From JAPOXR01 sp965219635 (GTDB taxonomy: Bacteria; Pseudomonadota; Alphaproteobacteria; Rhodobacterales; Rhodobacteraceae): a DNA stretch of 64,000 nt. The stretch covers positions 3,162,001 to 3,226,000 of the forward strand of contig OZ244783.1 in NCBI GenBank assembly GCA_965219635.1, written 5' to 3'. The position numbers and the translations under genes are program-made. This document shows positions 15,682 through 24,549 of this stretch, piece by piece. The notes beneath the pieces are model-generated. The model saw nothing but the letters and a program-made list of their open reading frames with translations. It ran no database searches and had not been told where the DNA came from. How positions within the stretch are numbered: position 1 is the stretch's first letter; every line of letters begins with the position of its first letter.

Positions 15682-17394
15682 ATGGCATTCGAAATCCAGC
15701 GTAGAGCCTATGCCGACATGTTCGGACCGACCGTCGGCGACCGTGTGAGACTCGCAGATACGGAACTCTTCATCGAAATCGAAGAAGACCGAACAACCTA
15801 CGGTGAGGAGGTCAAGTTTGGCGGTGGGAAAGTCATCCGCGATGGCATGGGACAATCGCAGTCCACCCGCGCGGACGGCGCCGTCGACACAGTCATTACC
15901 AACGCTATCGTTCTCGACCATGGCGGCATCGTGAAAGCGGATATCGGAATTCGCGACGGCCGCATCGCTGCGGTTGGCAAAGCCGGCAATCCTGATGTCC
16001 AACCGGGCGTGGACATCATAATCGGGCCAGGAACCGAAGCGATTGCAGGCGAAGGGAAGATCGTGACTGCGGGCGGGCTTGACGTCCACATACACTTCAT
16101 CTGTCCCCAGCAAATCGAGGAAGCAATCAGCAGCGGCATCACGACCATGATGGGCGGCGGAACCGGCCCCGCCGCCGGCACAAACGCCACAACCTGCACT
16201 CCAGGAGGATGGCATATCGGCCGCATGCTTCAGGCCGCGGAGTCATTTCCCGTAAATCTGGGTTTCTTTGGCAAGGGCAACTCGTCGGCCATGGAACCGC
16301 TGGCAGAGCAGATCGCCGCCGGAGCTTGCGGCCTGAAACTGCACGAGGACTGGGGTACCACGCCGTCGGCGATCGACACCTGTCTGCGCGTTGCCGACGA
16401 ATACGACATTCAGGTCATGATCCATACGGACACGATCAACGAGTCGGGCTTCGTCGAAGTGTCAGTCGACGCCATCGGCGGCCGGACCATCCATGCTTTC
16501 CATACCGAGGGTGCCGGTGGAGGACATGCACCCGACATCATCCGGCTCTGCGGGGAAGCCAATGTCTTGCCCTCGTCGACCAATCCGACACGCCCCTTTA
16601 CGATCAATACGTTGGCTGAACATCTGGACATGCTGATGGTCTGCCATCACCTTGATCAGCGGATTCCTGAAGATGTTGCCTTTGCGGACAGCCGAATTCG
16701 CCACGAGACAATTGCAGCCGAGGACATTCTTCACGACATGGGCGCCATGTCGATCATGGCATCAGATAGCCAGGCGATGGGGCGTGTCGGCGAAGTCATC
16801 ATCCGCACATGGCAAACCGCAGACAAGATGAAACGGCAGCGGGGCCGCCTGAAAGATGAGAAAGGCGACAACGACAACTTCCGGGTTCGGCGGTATCTGG
16901 CCAAATACACGATCAATCCTGCGATCGCCCAAGGCATATCAGAACATGTCGGCTCCATTGAGTCAGGAAAACTCGCCGACCTCGTGATCTGGAGTCCGGC
17001 TTTTTTCGGCGTGAAGCCGGACCTGGTCCTCAAGAGCGGAACGATAGCCTTTGCCCCCATGGGCGATCCAAATGCATCCATTCCTACACCGCAGCCTGTC
17101 CACTACAGGCCAATGTTTGGTGGCTTCGGGAAGTCCCGGACAGTCGGTTCGGTAGGGTTTGTCAGCCGCGCAGCAATTGAAGCTGAGGTCTCAAGCAGGC
17201 TTGGGCTAGACAGAGAACTGGTTGCTGTCAGCAACACACGCGGCGGCATAGGCAAGCGGTCAATGATCCTGAATTCAGCAACGCCGCACATGGAAGTTGA
17301 CCCCGAAACCTACGAGGTTCGCGCAGACGGGGAATTGCTGACCTGTGAACCGGCCGAAGTGTTGCCGCTTGCTCAACGCTACTTTTTGTTCTGA
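15682..17394 (+). CDS. ureC: urease subunit alpha (catalytic)
   Basis: A 570-aa catalytic subunit of normal length. Visible active-site elements: the metal-binding HIH near residues 135-137, the lysine carbamylated to bridge the two nickel ions in GLKLHEDWG near 219, HTDT and FHTEGAGGGHAPD histidines, the mobile-flap cysteine in MVCHHLD near 320, and the aspartate in SDSQAMGR. No key residue is missing, so the enzyme should be active once loaded with nickel. The stop codon overlaps the ureE start. Confidence 0.98.
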   Translation: MAFEIQRRAYADMFGPTVGDRVRLADTELFIEIEEDRTTYGEEVKFGGGKVIRDGMGQSQSTRADGAVDTVITNAIVLDHGGIVKADIGIRDGRIAAVGKAGNPDVQPGVDIIIGPGTEAIAGEGKIVTAGGLDVHIHFICPQQIEEAISSGITTMMGGGTGPAAGTNATTCTPGGWHIGRMLQAAESFPVNLGFFGKGNSSAMEPLAEQIAAGACGLKLHEDWGTTPSAIDTCLRVADEYDIQVMIHTDTINESGFVEVSVDAIGGRTIHAFHTEGAGGGHAPDIIRLCGEANVLPSSTNPTRPFTINTLAEHLDMLMVCHHLDQRIPEDVAFADSRIRHETIAAEDILHDMGAMSIMASDSQAMGRVGEVIIRTWQTADKMKRQRGRLKDEKGDNDNFRVRRYLAKYTINPAIAQGISEHVGSIESGKLADLVIWSPAFFGVKPDLVLKSGTIAFAPMGDPNASIPTPQPVHYRPMFGGFGKSRTVGSVGFVSRAAIEAEVSSRLGLDRELVAVSNTRGGIGKRSMILNSATPHMEVDPETYEVRADGELLTCEPAEVLPLAQRYFLF

Positions 17395-17852
17395 TGAGAC
17401 GGGCTACTTCCGTATCTGTTGCAGGCAACTGGCCGTCCGATCAGGCGGAAGGACAGGTAACGCTGGACTTTGATTCTCGCCGACGGCGCCGGATACGGCT
17501 TGATTGCGGCGCCGCCGGACCTGTGCTGCTGGACTTGCCGGAAACAGCAACTCTTTCAGATGGGGCTGGCTTGCATCTGACCGATGGCGGTTGGGTCGAG
17601 GTCCGGGCAGCCCCCGAGGAACTGGTTTTGATCCGTTGCGAGGATCCTCGTTTTCTTGCCCGCGTCGCATGGCACCTCGGCAATCACCATTGTCCTGCGG
17701 AACTTGCGGCAGATCGCATCTGGATCAGGCGGGACCATGTGATTGAGGACATGCTGCGTGGTCTGGGTTGCAAAACTGTACAAGTAAATCGGCCATTCAA
17801 TCCCGAACCAGGTGCATACCAGCGCGGTGCTCATGATCATGGACACTCCTGA
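17394..17852 (+). CDS. ureE: urease accessory protein UreE (nickel chaperone)
   Basis: A 152-aa protein with the UreE pattern LDFDSRRRRRIRL, LDLPETATLSDG, LARVAWHLGNHHCPAEL and the nickel-binding histidine in GNHH. UreE delivers nickel to UreG. The C-terminal tail is only modestly histidine-rich (GAHDHGHS), much shorter than the tail of Klebsiella UreE. Its ATG overlaps the ureC stop, and its end overlaps ureF. Confidence 0.95.
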   Translation: MRRATSVSVAGNWPSDQAEGQVTLDFDSRRRRRIRLDCGAAGPVLLDLPETATLSDGAGLHLTDGGWVEVRAAPEELVLIRCEDPRFLARVAWHLGNHHCPAELAADRIWIRRDHVIEDMLRGLGCKTVQVNRPFNPEPGAYQRGAHDHGHS

Positions 17853-18528
17853 GTCAAGACCGGCCGACCCGCTCTTCCTGTTGCTGTCCTGGTTTTCGCC
17901 AGCCTGCCCGGTCGGCTCCTACGCCTATAGCCACGGACTAGAAAAAGCGGTCGATATTGAATTGATCGCCAATGCCGAGGATCTTCAGGAGTGGATTGAG
18001 ACGGTCCTGCTCCTTGGCAGCGGGCGGACCGACGGGGTCATATTCCGTGAAACTCACGATGCAGCCCGGCAATCTGACGGCCACCGGCTGCAAGAACTGG
18101 CAACACTTTCCCGCGCCATGCAATCAACAGGTGAACTGGCACTGGAAAGCATGTCGCAAGGGGAGGCCTTCTTACGTGCCATTGGCTCTGCTTGGCCCTC
18201 TGATGGCCTTGAACATCTTGACCCCCGCACCACAACCTTCCCGGTGGCGGTGGCGGCTGCCTGTGCAGTTCACCGAGTGAGTCTCGAAACTGCGCTCTTG
18301 AGTTGGTACCACGCTTTCGCTTCAAATCTCGTATCTGCCGGGGTCCGCCTTGTCCCGCTAGGACAAACTGAAGGATTGCAGACCCTGGCCGCACTGGCGA
18401 AGACGGTGCAGAGGGCTTCAAAACTCGCGCAGGAGTTGCAAATGGAAGACATCGGCACTGCGGCGCCATTTCTGGACATCCTGTCCATCCAACATGAAAC
18501 TCAGTACACGAGGTTATTCCGCTCATGA
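17839..18528 (+). CDS. ureF: urease accessory protein UreF
   Basis: About 229 aa, recognised from LLSWFSPACPVGSYAYSHGL near the N terminus, WIETVLLLGSGRTDG and the C-terminal segment with VRLVPLGQTEG. UreF acts with UreD and UreG in the activation complex and is thought to act as a fidelity or GTPase-control factor. Two ATGs at 17833 and 17839 are possible starts inside the end of ureE. Its stop overlaps the ureG start by four bases (ATGA). Confidence 0.93.
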   Translation: MDTPESRPADPLFLLLSWFSPACPVGSYAYSHGLEKAVDIELIANAEDLQEWIETVLLLGSGRTDGVIFRETHDAARQSDGHRLQELATLSRAMQSTGELALESMSQGEAFLRAIGSAWPSDGLEHLDPRTTTFPVAVAAACAVHRVSLETALLSWYHAFASNLVSAGVRLVPLGQTEGLQTLAALAKTVQRASKLAQELQMEDIGTAAPFLDILSIQHETQYTRLFRS

Positions 18529-19169
18529 CACAAAGCAATCACGGACCTCTGCGCGTTGGCATTGGAGGCCCAGTCGGGTCAGGCAAGACCGCTCTTGTCG
18601 ACGCACTCTGCAAGCATATGCGGACATCCTATGACATCGCGGTAATCACCAACGACATTTACACACGCGAGGACGCACAGTTTCTCACGCGATCGGGTGC
18701 GCTGCCACCGGAACGCATCTCCGGAGTCGAAACCGGCGGCTGTCCGCACACAGCCATACGCGAAGACGCCTCGATCAATCTCGCAGCCATCTCGGAAATG
18801 AGAGAGAAATTCCCGCGCCTGGACCTGGTCATGATTGAATCGGGCGGCGACAATCTGGCCGCCACCTTCAGCCCCGAACTGGCCGACATAACGATCTATG
18901 TCATAGACGTATCCGCAGGGGACAAGATTCCGCGCAAGGGAGGTCCTGGAATAACCCGGTCAGATCTTCTCGTGATCAACAAGATCGACCTCGCCCCACT
19001 TGTCGGCGCTGACCTTTCGGTCATGTACCGGGATTCCCGGCGCATGCGCGGCGAACGGCCTTTCATGTTCACCAACATCAAGGCTGGAGAAGGCGTTTCA
19101 GGTGTAGCTGAATTCGTTGAGCATCTCGGCGGCCTGCAGAACGGTCACTCCGCTGATCCACAGACGTGA
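18525..19169 (+). CDS. ureG: urease accessory GTPase UreG
   Basis: A 214-aa SIMIBI-class GTPase. The P-loop is GGPVGSGKTAL near residues 13-23; the nickel-binding Cys-Pro-His motif is in ETGGCPHTAIRED near 70; ESGGDNLAATFSPELAD and the NKIDLAPLVGAD base-recognition motif follow. GTP hydrolysis by UreG drives nickel transfer to urease. This is the last gene of the urease operon. No nickel or urea transporter gene lies next to the operon, so those functions must be encoded elsewhere. Confidence 0.97.
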   Translation: MTQSNHGPLRVGIGGPVGSGKTALVDALCKHMRTSYDIAVITNDIYTREDAQFLTRSGALPPERISGVETGGCPHTAIREDASINLAAISEMREKFPRLDLVMIESGGDNLAATFSPELADITIYVIDVSAGDKIPRKGGPGITRSDLLVINKIDLAPLVGADLSVMYRDSRRMRGERPFMFTNIKAGEGVSGVAEFVEHLGGLQNGHSADPQT

Positions 19170-19506
19170 TCGATTCTTGGCAACGCCTGGAGAGTCGAAG
19201 TCGAGTTGCTCGGTGCATGCCGTCTGGAGTCACCTGGATATTTGATTTTCGTTTCTGGAGAATATCGAACAAATACGAAGGGGCTTTTGCAACCCGGTTC
19301 CGTTCGACGCTCGCCCTGGTTGGCAGTGGGTGCCATGCTCGCATCCTCGCCGCCGAATTGTGGCGAAACTGATCTTCCACGACCGGCTCCAGCTCTAGCC
19401 AAATTCGTTCCAGTATCGCAGACCTGCACTTGTCTGATACAACAGGCCGGCGATCATCCGGCGTTGCTTGCGGGAGGTCACCGAACGGACATGAGGAAGG
19501 CCCCCG
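19170..19506. other. intergenic region upstream of the flavin monooxygenase
   Basis: About 337 bp with no convincing gene; a long open frame on the reverse strand has no ribosome-binding site or family features. It should contain the monooxygenase promoter and any urease-operon terminator, but no T-run hairpin was seen. A palindromic TTGT-N5-ACAA element lies at 19430-19442. Confidence 0.45.
19430..19442. promoter_or_regulatory. TTGT-N5-ACAA palindrome, possible GntR-type operator
   Basis: The 13-bp element TTGTCTGATACAA has perfect four-base arms and lies about 65 bp upstream of the monooxygenase ATG. TTGT...ACAA half-sites are typical of GntR-family regulators that control catabolic genes. 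No gntR gene is next to it in this window, so the match is suggestive only. Confidence 0.35.
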
Positions 19507-21063
19507 ATGGATGTTCAAGTTGCCGTAGTAGGAGGCGGTCCTGTTGGTGTTGGCCTCGCAATCGATCTGGGCCAGCGCGGAATTCGGACAGTAGTCTTTG
19601 AGAAATCCGGATCGCTTTCCATCATTCCCAAGGGGCAGAACCTTACACAGCGGACCGGCGAGCATTTTCAGGCTTGGGGCGTTTATGACCGGATGAAGGA
19701 GGCGGTGAGAATACCGGACTCCTTCGGCTCAGGTGGAGTTACAGTCTACGGAACACTGCTTGGAGACCATTACTACAACTGGCTGGACCGAAGGGATGTT
19801 CGGTCATTCTATGCCGCCGACAGTCTCCGGCTACCTCAATACGATACGGAAACCGTTTTGCGCCGTCGCGTTTCCGACCTTGAAGATGTCGATTTGCATC
19901 TCAGCCATGAAGTCAAGGACTTGACGATCGGAGATACGGGGGCCGAACTTCAGGTAACGGACGGCGACGGTGGCCCGCATGTTGTCCGCGCACAGTACGT
20001 TGTTGGTTGCGATGGTGCCCGCTCAATCGTGCGTGAGAAAGCGGGGCTGCCCCTCTCGTTCAAGTCGCATTTCCGGCGGATGGTTCTCGCTGTATTCCGA
20101 TCAGATGAGCTGCACGAACTGCTGAAACGATTTCCCGGCAAATCGTATTTCAATGCCCTCGCCCCGGAAAAGGAAGGATACTGGCAGTTCTTTGGCCGGG
20201 TGGAATTTGGGACCTGGTTCTTTCACACAACGGTACCTGAGGACTCGACACTTGAGAACTTCGACCTCGGGGAACATCTTGCCAAAGCGGTTGGCCAGGA
20301 GATCGCGTTCAGCATCAAGTATCTCGGTTTCTGGAATCTGCGTACCGCCATCGCCGACAACTACCGCAATGGCTGCATCTTCATTGCCGGCGATGCGGCG
20401 CACAGCCATCCTCCTTACGGCGGGTATGGGCTGAACAATGGACTCGAGGATGCCCGAAACCTTGCCTGGAAGCTTGAGGCGAGAATACGGGGGTGGGGTA
20501 GCGAAGCGCTGCTTGACAGCTACAGCGCCGAGCGGCACCCAGCTATCGACTCTACGGCCGAAGACTTCATAGGCCGCATGATTGCCGACGATCGGGAGTT
20601 CGTCAGGAGTTTTGATCCAGAGAGGGATAAGTCGGCATTTCTCGCAGAATGGAGCCGACGAGCAAGATCCACCAAGCAGGACGTTGGCGAGTACTGCCCG
20701 AATTACGGGGGTTCCCCTATCATCCTGGGCGGAAGCGGCAGATCAAGTGCCGTCGGCAAGCACTCGCATGAGGCTCGGCCTGGTTTCCTCCTCACGCCAA
20801 AGGCCGGAGTGATGGAGTTGCTGGACGACGGTTTCAACCTGGTCTGCATCGGAGAACAGCCGCAAGCTGCAAGAGCACTTGCGGAAGAGGCGGCAGCACT
20901 CGGTGTGCCGCTCACAATCGTTCCGATGGATCATGATACGGAGACGGTGAGATGGGGAGCGCCGATCATTCTTGTGCGTCCCGACCGCTATGTTGCCTTT
21001 GCAGGCGACGGCGCAACCTTGGATGTAGCAAATATCCTCCGGACAGCGATCGGGTGCACATGA
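19507..21063 (+). CDS. FAD-dependent aromatic-ring-hydroxylase-type monooxygenase
   Basis: A 518-aa group A flavoprotein monooxygenase. The N-terminal dinucleotide fold is VAVVGGGPVGVGLAIDLGQRG (residues about 5-25), the GCDG motif with ARSIVREKAG is near 167, and the FAD ribityl-binding GDAAHSHPPYGGYGLNNG is near 296. This is the architecture of phenol 2-monooxygenase/TfdB-like hydroxylases, which use NAD(P)H and oxygen on phenolic or polyketide-like rings. The C-terminal thioredoxin-like region (about 410-518) is present but has no clear redox motif. The gene stands alone; substrate unknown. Confidence 0.88.
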   Translation: MDVQVAVVGGGPVGVGLAIDLGQRGIRTVVFEKSGSLSIIPKGQNLTQRTGEHFQAWGVYDRMKEAVRIPDSFGSGGVTVYGTLLGDHYYNWLDRRDVRSFYAADSLRLPQYDTETVLRRRVSDLEDVDLHLSHEVKDLTIGDTGAELQVTDGDGGPHVVRAQYVVGCDGARSIVREKAGLPLSFKSHFRRMVLAVFRSDELHELLKRFPGKSYFNALAPEKEGYWQFFGRVEFGTWFFHTTVPEDSTLENFDLGEHLAKAVGQEIAFSIKYLGFWNLRTAIADNYRNGCIFIAGDAAHSHPPYGGYGLNNGLEDARNLAWKLEARIRGWGSEALLDSYSAERHPAIDSTAEDFIGRMIADDREFVRSFDPERDKSAFLAEWSRRARSTKQDVGEYCPNYGGSPIILGGSGRSSAVGKHSHEARPGFLLTPKAGVMELLDDGFNLVCIGEQPQAARALAEEAAALGVPLTIVPMDHDTETVRWGAPIILVRPDRYVAFAGDGATLDVANILRTAIGCT

Positions 21064-21380
21064 CGCTTTGGGTTTGCCGGCAAGACCTCTGACGGTCTCA
21101 TGGTTACAGCAGTGGTTCAACTGTCAAGCTCAGGCGTACCACTGTTCGTTAGAGCCGGCACCTATCTCTGCACAGCCCTCAAACTGTCCTGTCAAACCCG
21201 ACCACCTCAATCGGGTGTGTCCGTGACATGCCTTCCTACCAACTTGCCGACGTTGGGCATTGAACAATGCAGGGTGCGTCCGGTTTTTCCACATCAATCT
21301 GGCTTGAGGGGATTGCACGATGTTGTTCCCAACAACCAACCTAGTGTAAGGTTGACTGTAAGAAATGGAAGGAGCGGCTC
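21064..21380. other. intergenic region before the TIGR04255/HTH cassette
   Basis: About 317 bp, no supported gene. Its right end carries two inverted repeats next to each other and a good GGAAGGAG ribosome-binding site for the TIGR04255 gene. No consensus promoter pair was found. Base composition shifts to AT-rich across this gap. Confidence 0.45.
21322..21354. promoter_or_regulatory. two adjacent inverted repeats upstream of the TIGR04255 operon
   Basis: GTTGTT-CCC-AACAAC (21322-21336) is immediately followed by CAACC-N8-GGTTG (21337-21354), ending 26 bp before the first ATG of the cassette. The second gene of that cassette encodes a helix-turn-helix protein, so autoregulation through these repeats is a reasonable guess. 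Confidence 0.45.
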
Positions 21381-22199
21381 ATGAAACGCAAATGCGCCCA
21401 TTTGCCATTGTCCCGGCAACCCCTAGTTCTTGTATTGTGCCAGGTCCGCTTCAGCCCGATCCTTCAGATAGACAAGTTCATTCCGGATATTCAGGAGTCG
21501 TTTCGACAATTCGGATTTCCCTTCCAGCGCGTTGGAAGGGTTCAACTGTTCAATTTGGGTCCTGGCGCTACGGCACCCGTCCAAGTATCAGAACAGGACC
21601 GTTGGGAGTACCGCACTCGGGATGAAACCTGGAGCGTCCTAGTAGCGTCGGACAATGTCGTGTTGCAATCAACCGCTTACGACAGATTCGAGATTTTCGC
21701 AGAACAGCTTCAGCATGCAGTCAGCACAGTGCTTTCAGTTACAGATCACGATAGGCTTGGCGTCATCCAGCGCATTGGACTTCGATACATTGATGTCATC
21801 AGGCCCCGCCAGGACGAGGACTTTCGCGCCTATCTGCGAGCCGGATTGCATGGCCTAGAAGACACGGTCTACGTGGCAGGAACCCACCATCTGCTCCTAC
21901 ATAGCGCAGGTCTAACTCGAGTCGGGACAGGACTGCACGGCAACATGAATGTACGAATCTCCCAAAACAGAAAAGGCGAACTTTTGCCGCCTGATCTAGT
22001 CGCGGGCGCACCCAGTTTCTCATTTCAGGTATTGCCTAATGAACTGCTAACGCTGATCGATATTGATCACTCCATTGAGGGAAAATTCGATCCGGACACT
22101 GAGTGGATTGTGCATCGGACATTTGAGATGCACGACACGATAATTCAGACATTCCACGATTACATTGTCTCAGATTACGCTATCGAGGTTTGGAAATGA
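21381..22199 (+). CDS. TIGR04255 family protein
   Basis: A 272-aa protein of the sparsely distributed TIGR04255 family. Indicators are the N-terminal LVLVLCQVRFSPILQI, the WSVLVASDNVVLQSTAYDRFEIF segment near 90-110, and RIGLRYIDVI near 130-140. The family has no known function. A strong ribosome-binding site (GGAAGGAG) precedes the ATG. The stop overlaps the next gene's ATG (ATGA), so it is co-translated with the HTH protein. Codon use and base composition are more AT-rich than the flanking metabolic genes, which suggests acquisition by transfer. Confidence 0.75.
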   Translation: MKRKCAHLPLSRQPLVLVLCQVRFSPILQIDKFIPDIQESFRQFGFPFQRVGRVQLFNLGPGATAPVQVSEQDRWEYRTRDETWSVLVASDNVVLQSTAYDRFEIFAEQLQHAVSTVLSVTDHDRLGVIQRIGLRYIDVIRPRQDEDFRAYLRAGLHGLEDTVYVAGTHHLLLHSAGLTRVGTGLHGNMNVRISQNRKGELLPPDLVAGAPSFSFQVLPNELLTLIDIDHSIEGKFDPDTEWIVHRTFEMHDTIIQTFHDYIVSDYAIEVWK

Positions 22200-22921
22200 A
22201 CCTACCTGTCACATATGCAAACTACGAAAGCCAAAAGCGCACACTATCTATGCTCTTTGTTGAACCTGATACCTCAAGAAGCGATTGGCTCCACCAGCTT
22301 ATGATAATGCCAGCTTCCTACTTCGGAAGCGGTGGGTACAGCGAATTCGCATTGACGTGTGTTCCCGAGGATCTACCAGTCTGGTCAGGTTCAAGTTTCT
22401 GTAGTGACGCCTCGGCTTTGGATTGGGATCCACTGATAGATTCTCCTAGCATCAGCGAATTTCCTACGTTGACTACAGCCGACAAGCTGAGCGAATTGCA
22501 ACTGTCCCTATCACTAAACAAGTCTCAGTTAGCAAAGATTCTACGGGTCAGTCGCCCAACTATTTATGATTGGCTGGCCGGTAGAGACGCCAACTTTGCC
22601 AATACTCAGCGCTTGGATTCGCTTCGAAAGTATCTTGCTCAAGGTGGCGTATCTAGCTCCACGCCAATAGACGCACGTTTCGTTGTTTTGCCTGTAGGCC
22701 TGAATAGGAAGTCGCTTCTCGCGTTGCTGTCGGAGGAACCAATCGAAGAAGGCATGCTGATAAGTGTAATTCAAGAAGCAACTGAACTTCACTCAACATA
22801 CTTAAGGCGCATTGCCAGAGAAGAACAGCTCCGCAACCTGGGATTCGACGAGCCTGATCGTAATCAGCGTAAGGATCAACTTGCCAGGAACATTGCACTC
22901 AAAGGCTGGCCTAGCACTTAG
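22196..22921 (+). CDS. helix-turn-helix (XRE-like) protein of the TIGR04255 cassette
   Basis: A 241-aa protein. The N-terminal third is unrecognised; a helix-turn-helix lies at about residues 96-145, read from LSLNKSQLAKILRVSRPTIYDWLAG, which is a typical XRE/phage-repressor pattern. The C-terminal third (about 160-241) is helical and unrecognised. It probably binds DNA and may regulate its own operon through the inverted repeats upstream of the first gene. ATG 22196 overlaps the preceding stop by four bases; the next gene begins three bases after its stop. AT-rich like its neighbours. Confidence 0.7.
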   Translation: MNLPVTYANYESQKRTLSMLFVEPDTSRSDWLHQLMIMPASYFGSGGYSEFALTCVPEDLPVWSGSSFCSDASALDWDPLIDSPSISEFPTLTTADKLSELQLSLSLNKSQLAKILRVSRPTIYDWLAGRDANFANTQRLDSLRKYLAQGGVSSSTPIDARFVVLPVGLNRKSLLALLSEEPIEEGMLISVIQEATELHSTYLRRIAREEQLRNLGFDEPDRNQRKDQLARNIALKGWPST

Positions 22922-22924
22922 AGA

Positions 22925-23761
22925 ATGGCAAAGAACTTCGATAGCAGGAGAATTGCGGAACTTGGCTGGCGTCAAGGTGCTATCCTGGGTGAAGAACTGG
23001 CTGACGCCGCCTTGGATCATGCACCGACTAGGTTGGCCCTGAATTGCCCGAATAGGCTGATGCTGACCAGTCATGATTGCGACATTTTGAATGGAAGTTT
23101 GGAAAAGGAGCCGATAGTCGAAGTTCTGCATTTGGAGGCCACTACCGCAGCCAAACTGAATCGGTTGGAGTCGTTTGGAAGAAACCCTCGAATTCTCCAG
23201 TTCGAACACAACGATAACGGCAAACGGATCCTCTTGACCTGCGTTGCTCACCATCGGTGGATGATTCCGCGGCAATCGTTGATGCAAGAGTCGCCGGCGT
23301 CTGTTCTGCCCAGGAGTCAATGCCGTTTGGTCGCAGATTGGCTTGCCAAGCGGTACAATCGGTTTGCGTTCCCGACAGCTTTCGATCGCCGCTGGCGATT
23401 CAAGCAGAAGGACTGGCTGAAGTTGCTCCAGAAGAACAGCGAGTTGGTTCAGGGCGTGTACATACGGCTCCATTCCCTCGATGAACTTTGCGAACATGTG
23501 CCCTATCGCACTCATATCTTGGTGGCAGTCCCGCACTACAGATTAGACCGTGGCAGTAGGATCGACGTACTTTCGCAAATTGAGCGAGACGTTTTGGAGT
23601 TTTGGACCCAATTCGAGCCAAGTATCAGGTGTGTTGGAGTGCAGGTCACTGGAACCGACAACATTAGCTTGGCTACCATTGAGCCATACCAAAGGTTTGA
23701 TGCTGACTGGATAAGTTTGGAAGATAACACGCCGATCACTCCACCAGTTATTCGCGACTAG
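22925..23761 (+). CDS. uncharacterised protein with an SHDCD motif, third gene of the TIGR04255 cassette
   Basis: A 278-aa protein that I do not recognise by function. It starts MAKNFDSRRIAELGWRQGAI and contains LTSHDCDIL at residues 47-55. Ser-x-Asp-Cys-Asp-type motifs recur in uncharacterised proteins of variable genome regions. Other charged patches include CVAHHRWMIPRQSL near 107-120 and a C-terminal stretch rich in aromatic residues. No signal peptide or membrane segment. It begins three bases after the HTH gene, so the three genes form one operon. Possible role as an effector or toxin is inference from the context only. Confidence 0.65.
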   Translation: MAKNFDSRRIAELGWRQGAILGEELADAALDHAPTRLALNCPNRLMLTSHDCDILNGSLEKEPIVEVLHLEATTAAKLNRLESFGRNPRILQFEHNDNGKRILLTCVAHHRWMIPRQSLMQESPASVLPRSQCRLVADWLAKRYNRFAFPTAFDRRWRFKQKDWLKLLQKNSELVQGVYIRLHSLDELCEHVPYRTHILVAVPHYRLDRGSRIDVLSQIERDVLEFWTQFEPSIRCVGVQVTGTDNISLATIEPYQRFDADWISLEDNTPITPPVIRD

Positions 23762-23874
23762 TGGAGTCAATATGCTATTGGCCATCTCTCGACGGCAAGT
23801 GATACTGAACCAATTTAACCAATTTGGCTGGCGCAACATGATTGCTCATTTGTTTCAAATCCGCGAAACATCAT

Positions 23875-24549
23875 TTAGCCCGATTCCAGCGGATCCGCCC
23901 CCAGCAGTTCTGCCCCTGACGCCCCGGCGGCCTGGTCATGGATACACCTAATGAGAGCACCAGCGACTGTGCTGTGCGCGGTCTCCTCCAGAAGTTCCAC
24001 GATATACTGGGCTCCCAGCATTGTCCGGCCAATACCGATGGTGCCGTGTGAGCGAAGCAAAGCCGCCTTGACCGAAGGGTCTGCAAATACCGGTCCGACC
24101 TCCGTGGCACCTTGTGGCCCGCCACCTGGCGCCAGGCCGATACACGGAATCCATTTGCCAAGCTTTCCGGCTGATTGAACGGTCGAGCAACGAAGCGGTT
24201 TGCCCAGATGCGAATATCCGATTGCCCATGGAGAATGGACATGGACGATTGCCGCAACATCAGGACGAACCCGGTAGATCTCGCAGTGGAACTCCAAATC
24301 CTTCGACGGTTTGCCGCTGCCCAGTACCACATTCCCCGAAAGATCGCAGACCATGAGATTGTCGTTGGAGCATTCGTTGAATCCGACCCCACTCGGCTTG
24401 ATGACAATTGCATCGCCACAGGCAAGCCTTGCTGACAGATTGCCCCCGGAATTCGTCTGCAATCCGGTTTCGAAACATCTTCTGGCAATATCAATCAGTT
24501 CGGCGGTCCGTTCGGCAAGATCGACCTGGTCGATACGGCTCTTTGTCAT
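23875..24549 (-). CDS. class II aldolase/adducin family protein (fuculose-phosphate aldolase-like)
   Basis: A 224-aa cytoplasmic zinc aldolase. Family marks: GGNLSAR near residues 40-46, PSGVGF, the zinc-binding VHVHSPWA near 102-110, and the third histidine in RSHGTIGIG near 165. Such enzymes cleave or epimerise phosphorylated sugars, for example L-fuculose 1-phosphate, or decarboxylate sugar-acid derivatives. It overlaps the upstream UPF0261 gene by four bases. A second, distinct class II aldolase is encoded in the divergent operon at 27769, so the two probably act on different intermediates of one pathway. Confidence 0.88.
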   Translation of the reverse strand: MTKSRIDQVDLAERTAELIDIARRCFETGLQTNSGGNLSARLACGDAIVIKPSGVGFNECSNDNLMVCDLSGNVVLGSGKPSKDLEFHCEIYRVRPDVAAIVHVHSPWAIGYSHLGKPLRCSTVQSAGKLGKWIPCIGLAPGGGPQGATEVGPVFADPSVKAALLRSHGTIGIGRTMLGAQYIVELLEETAHSTVAGALIRCIHDQAAGASGAELLGADPLESG

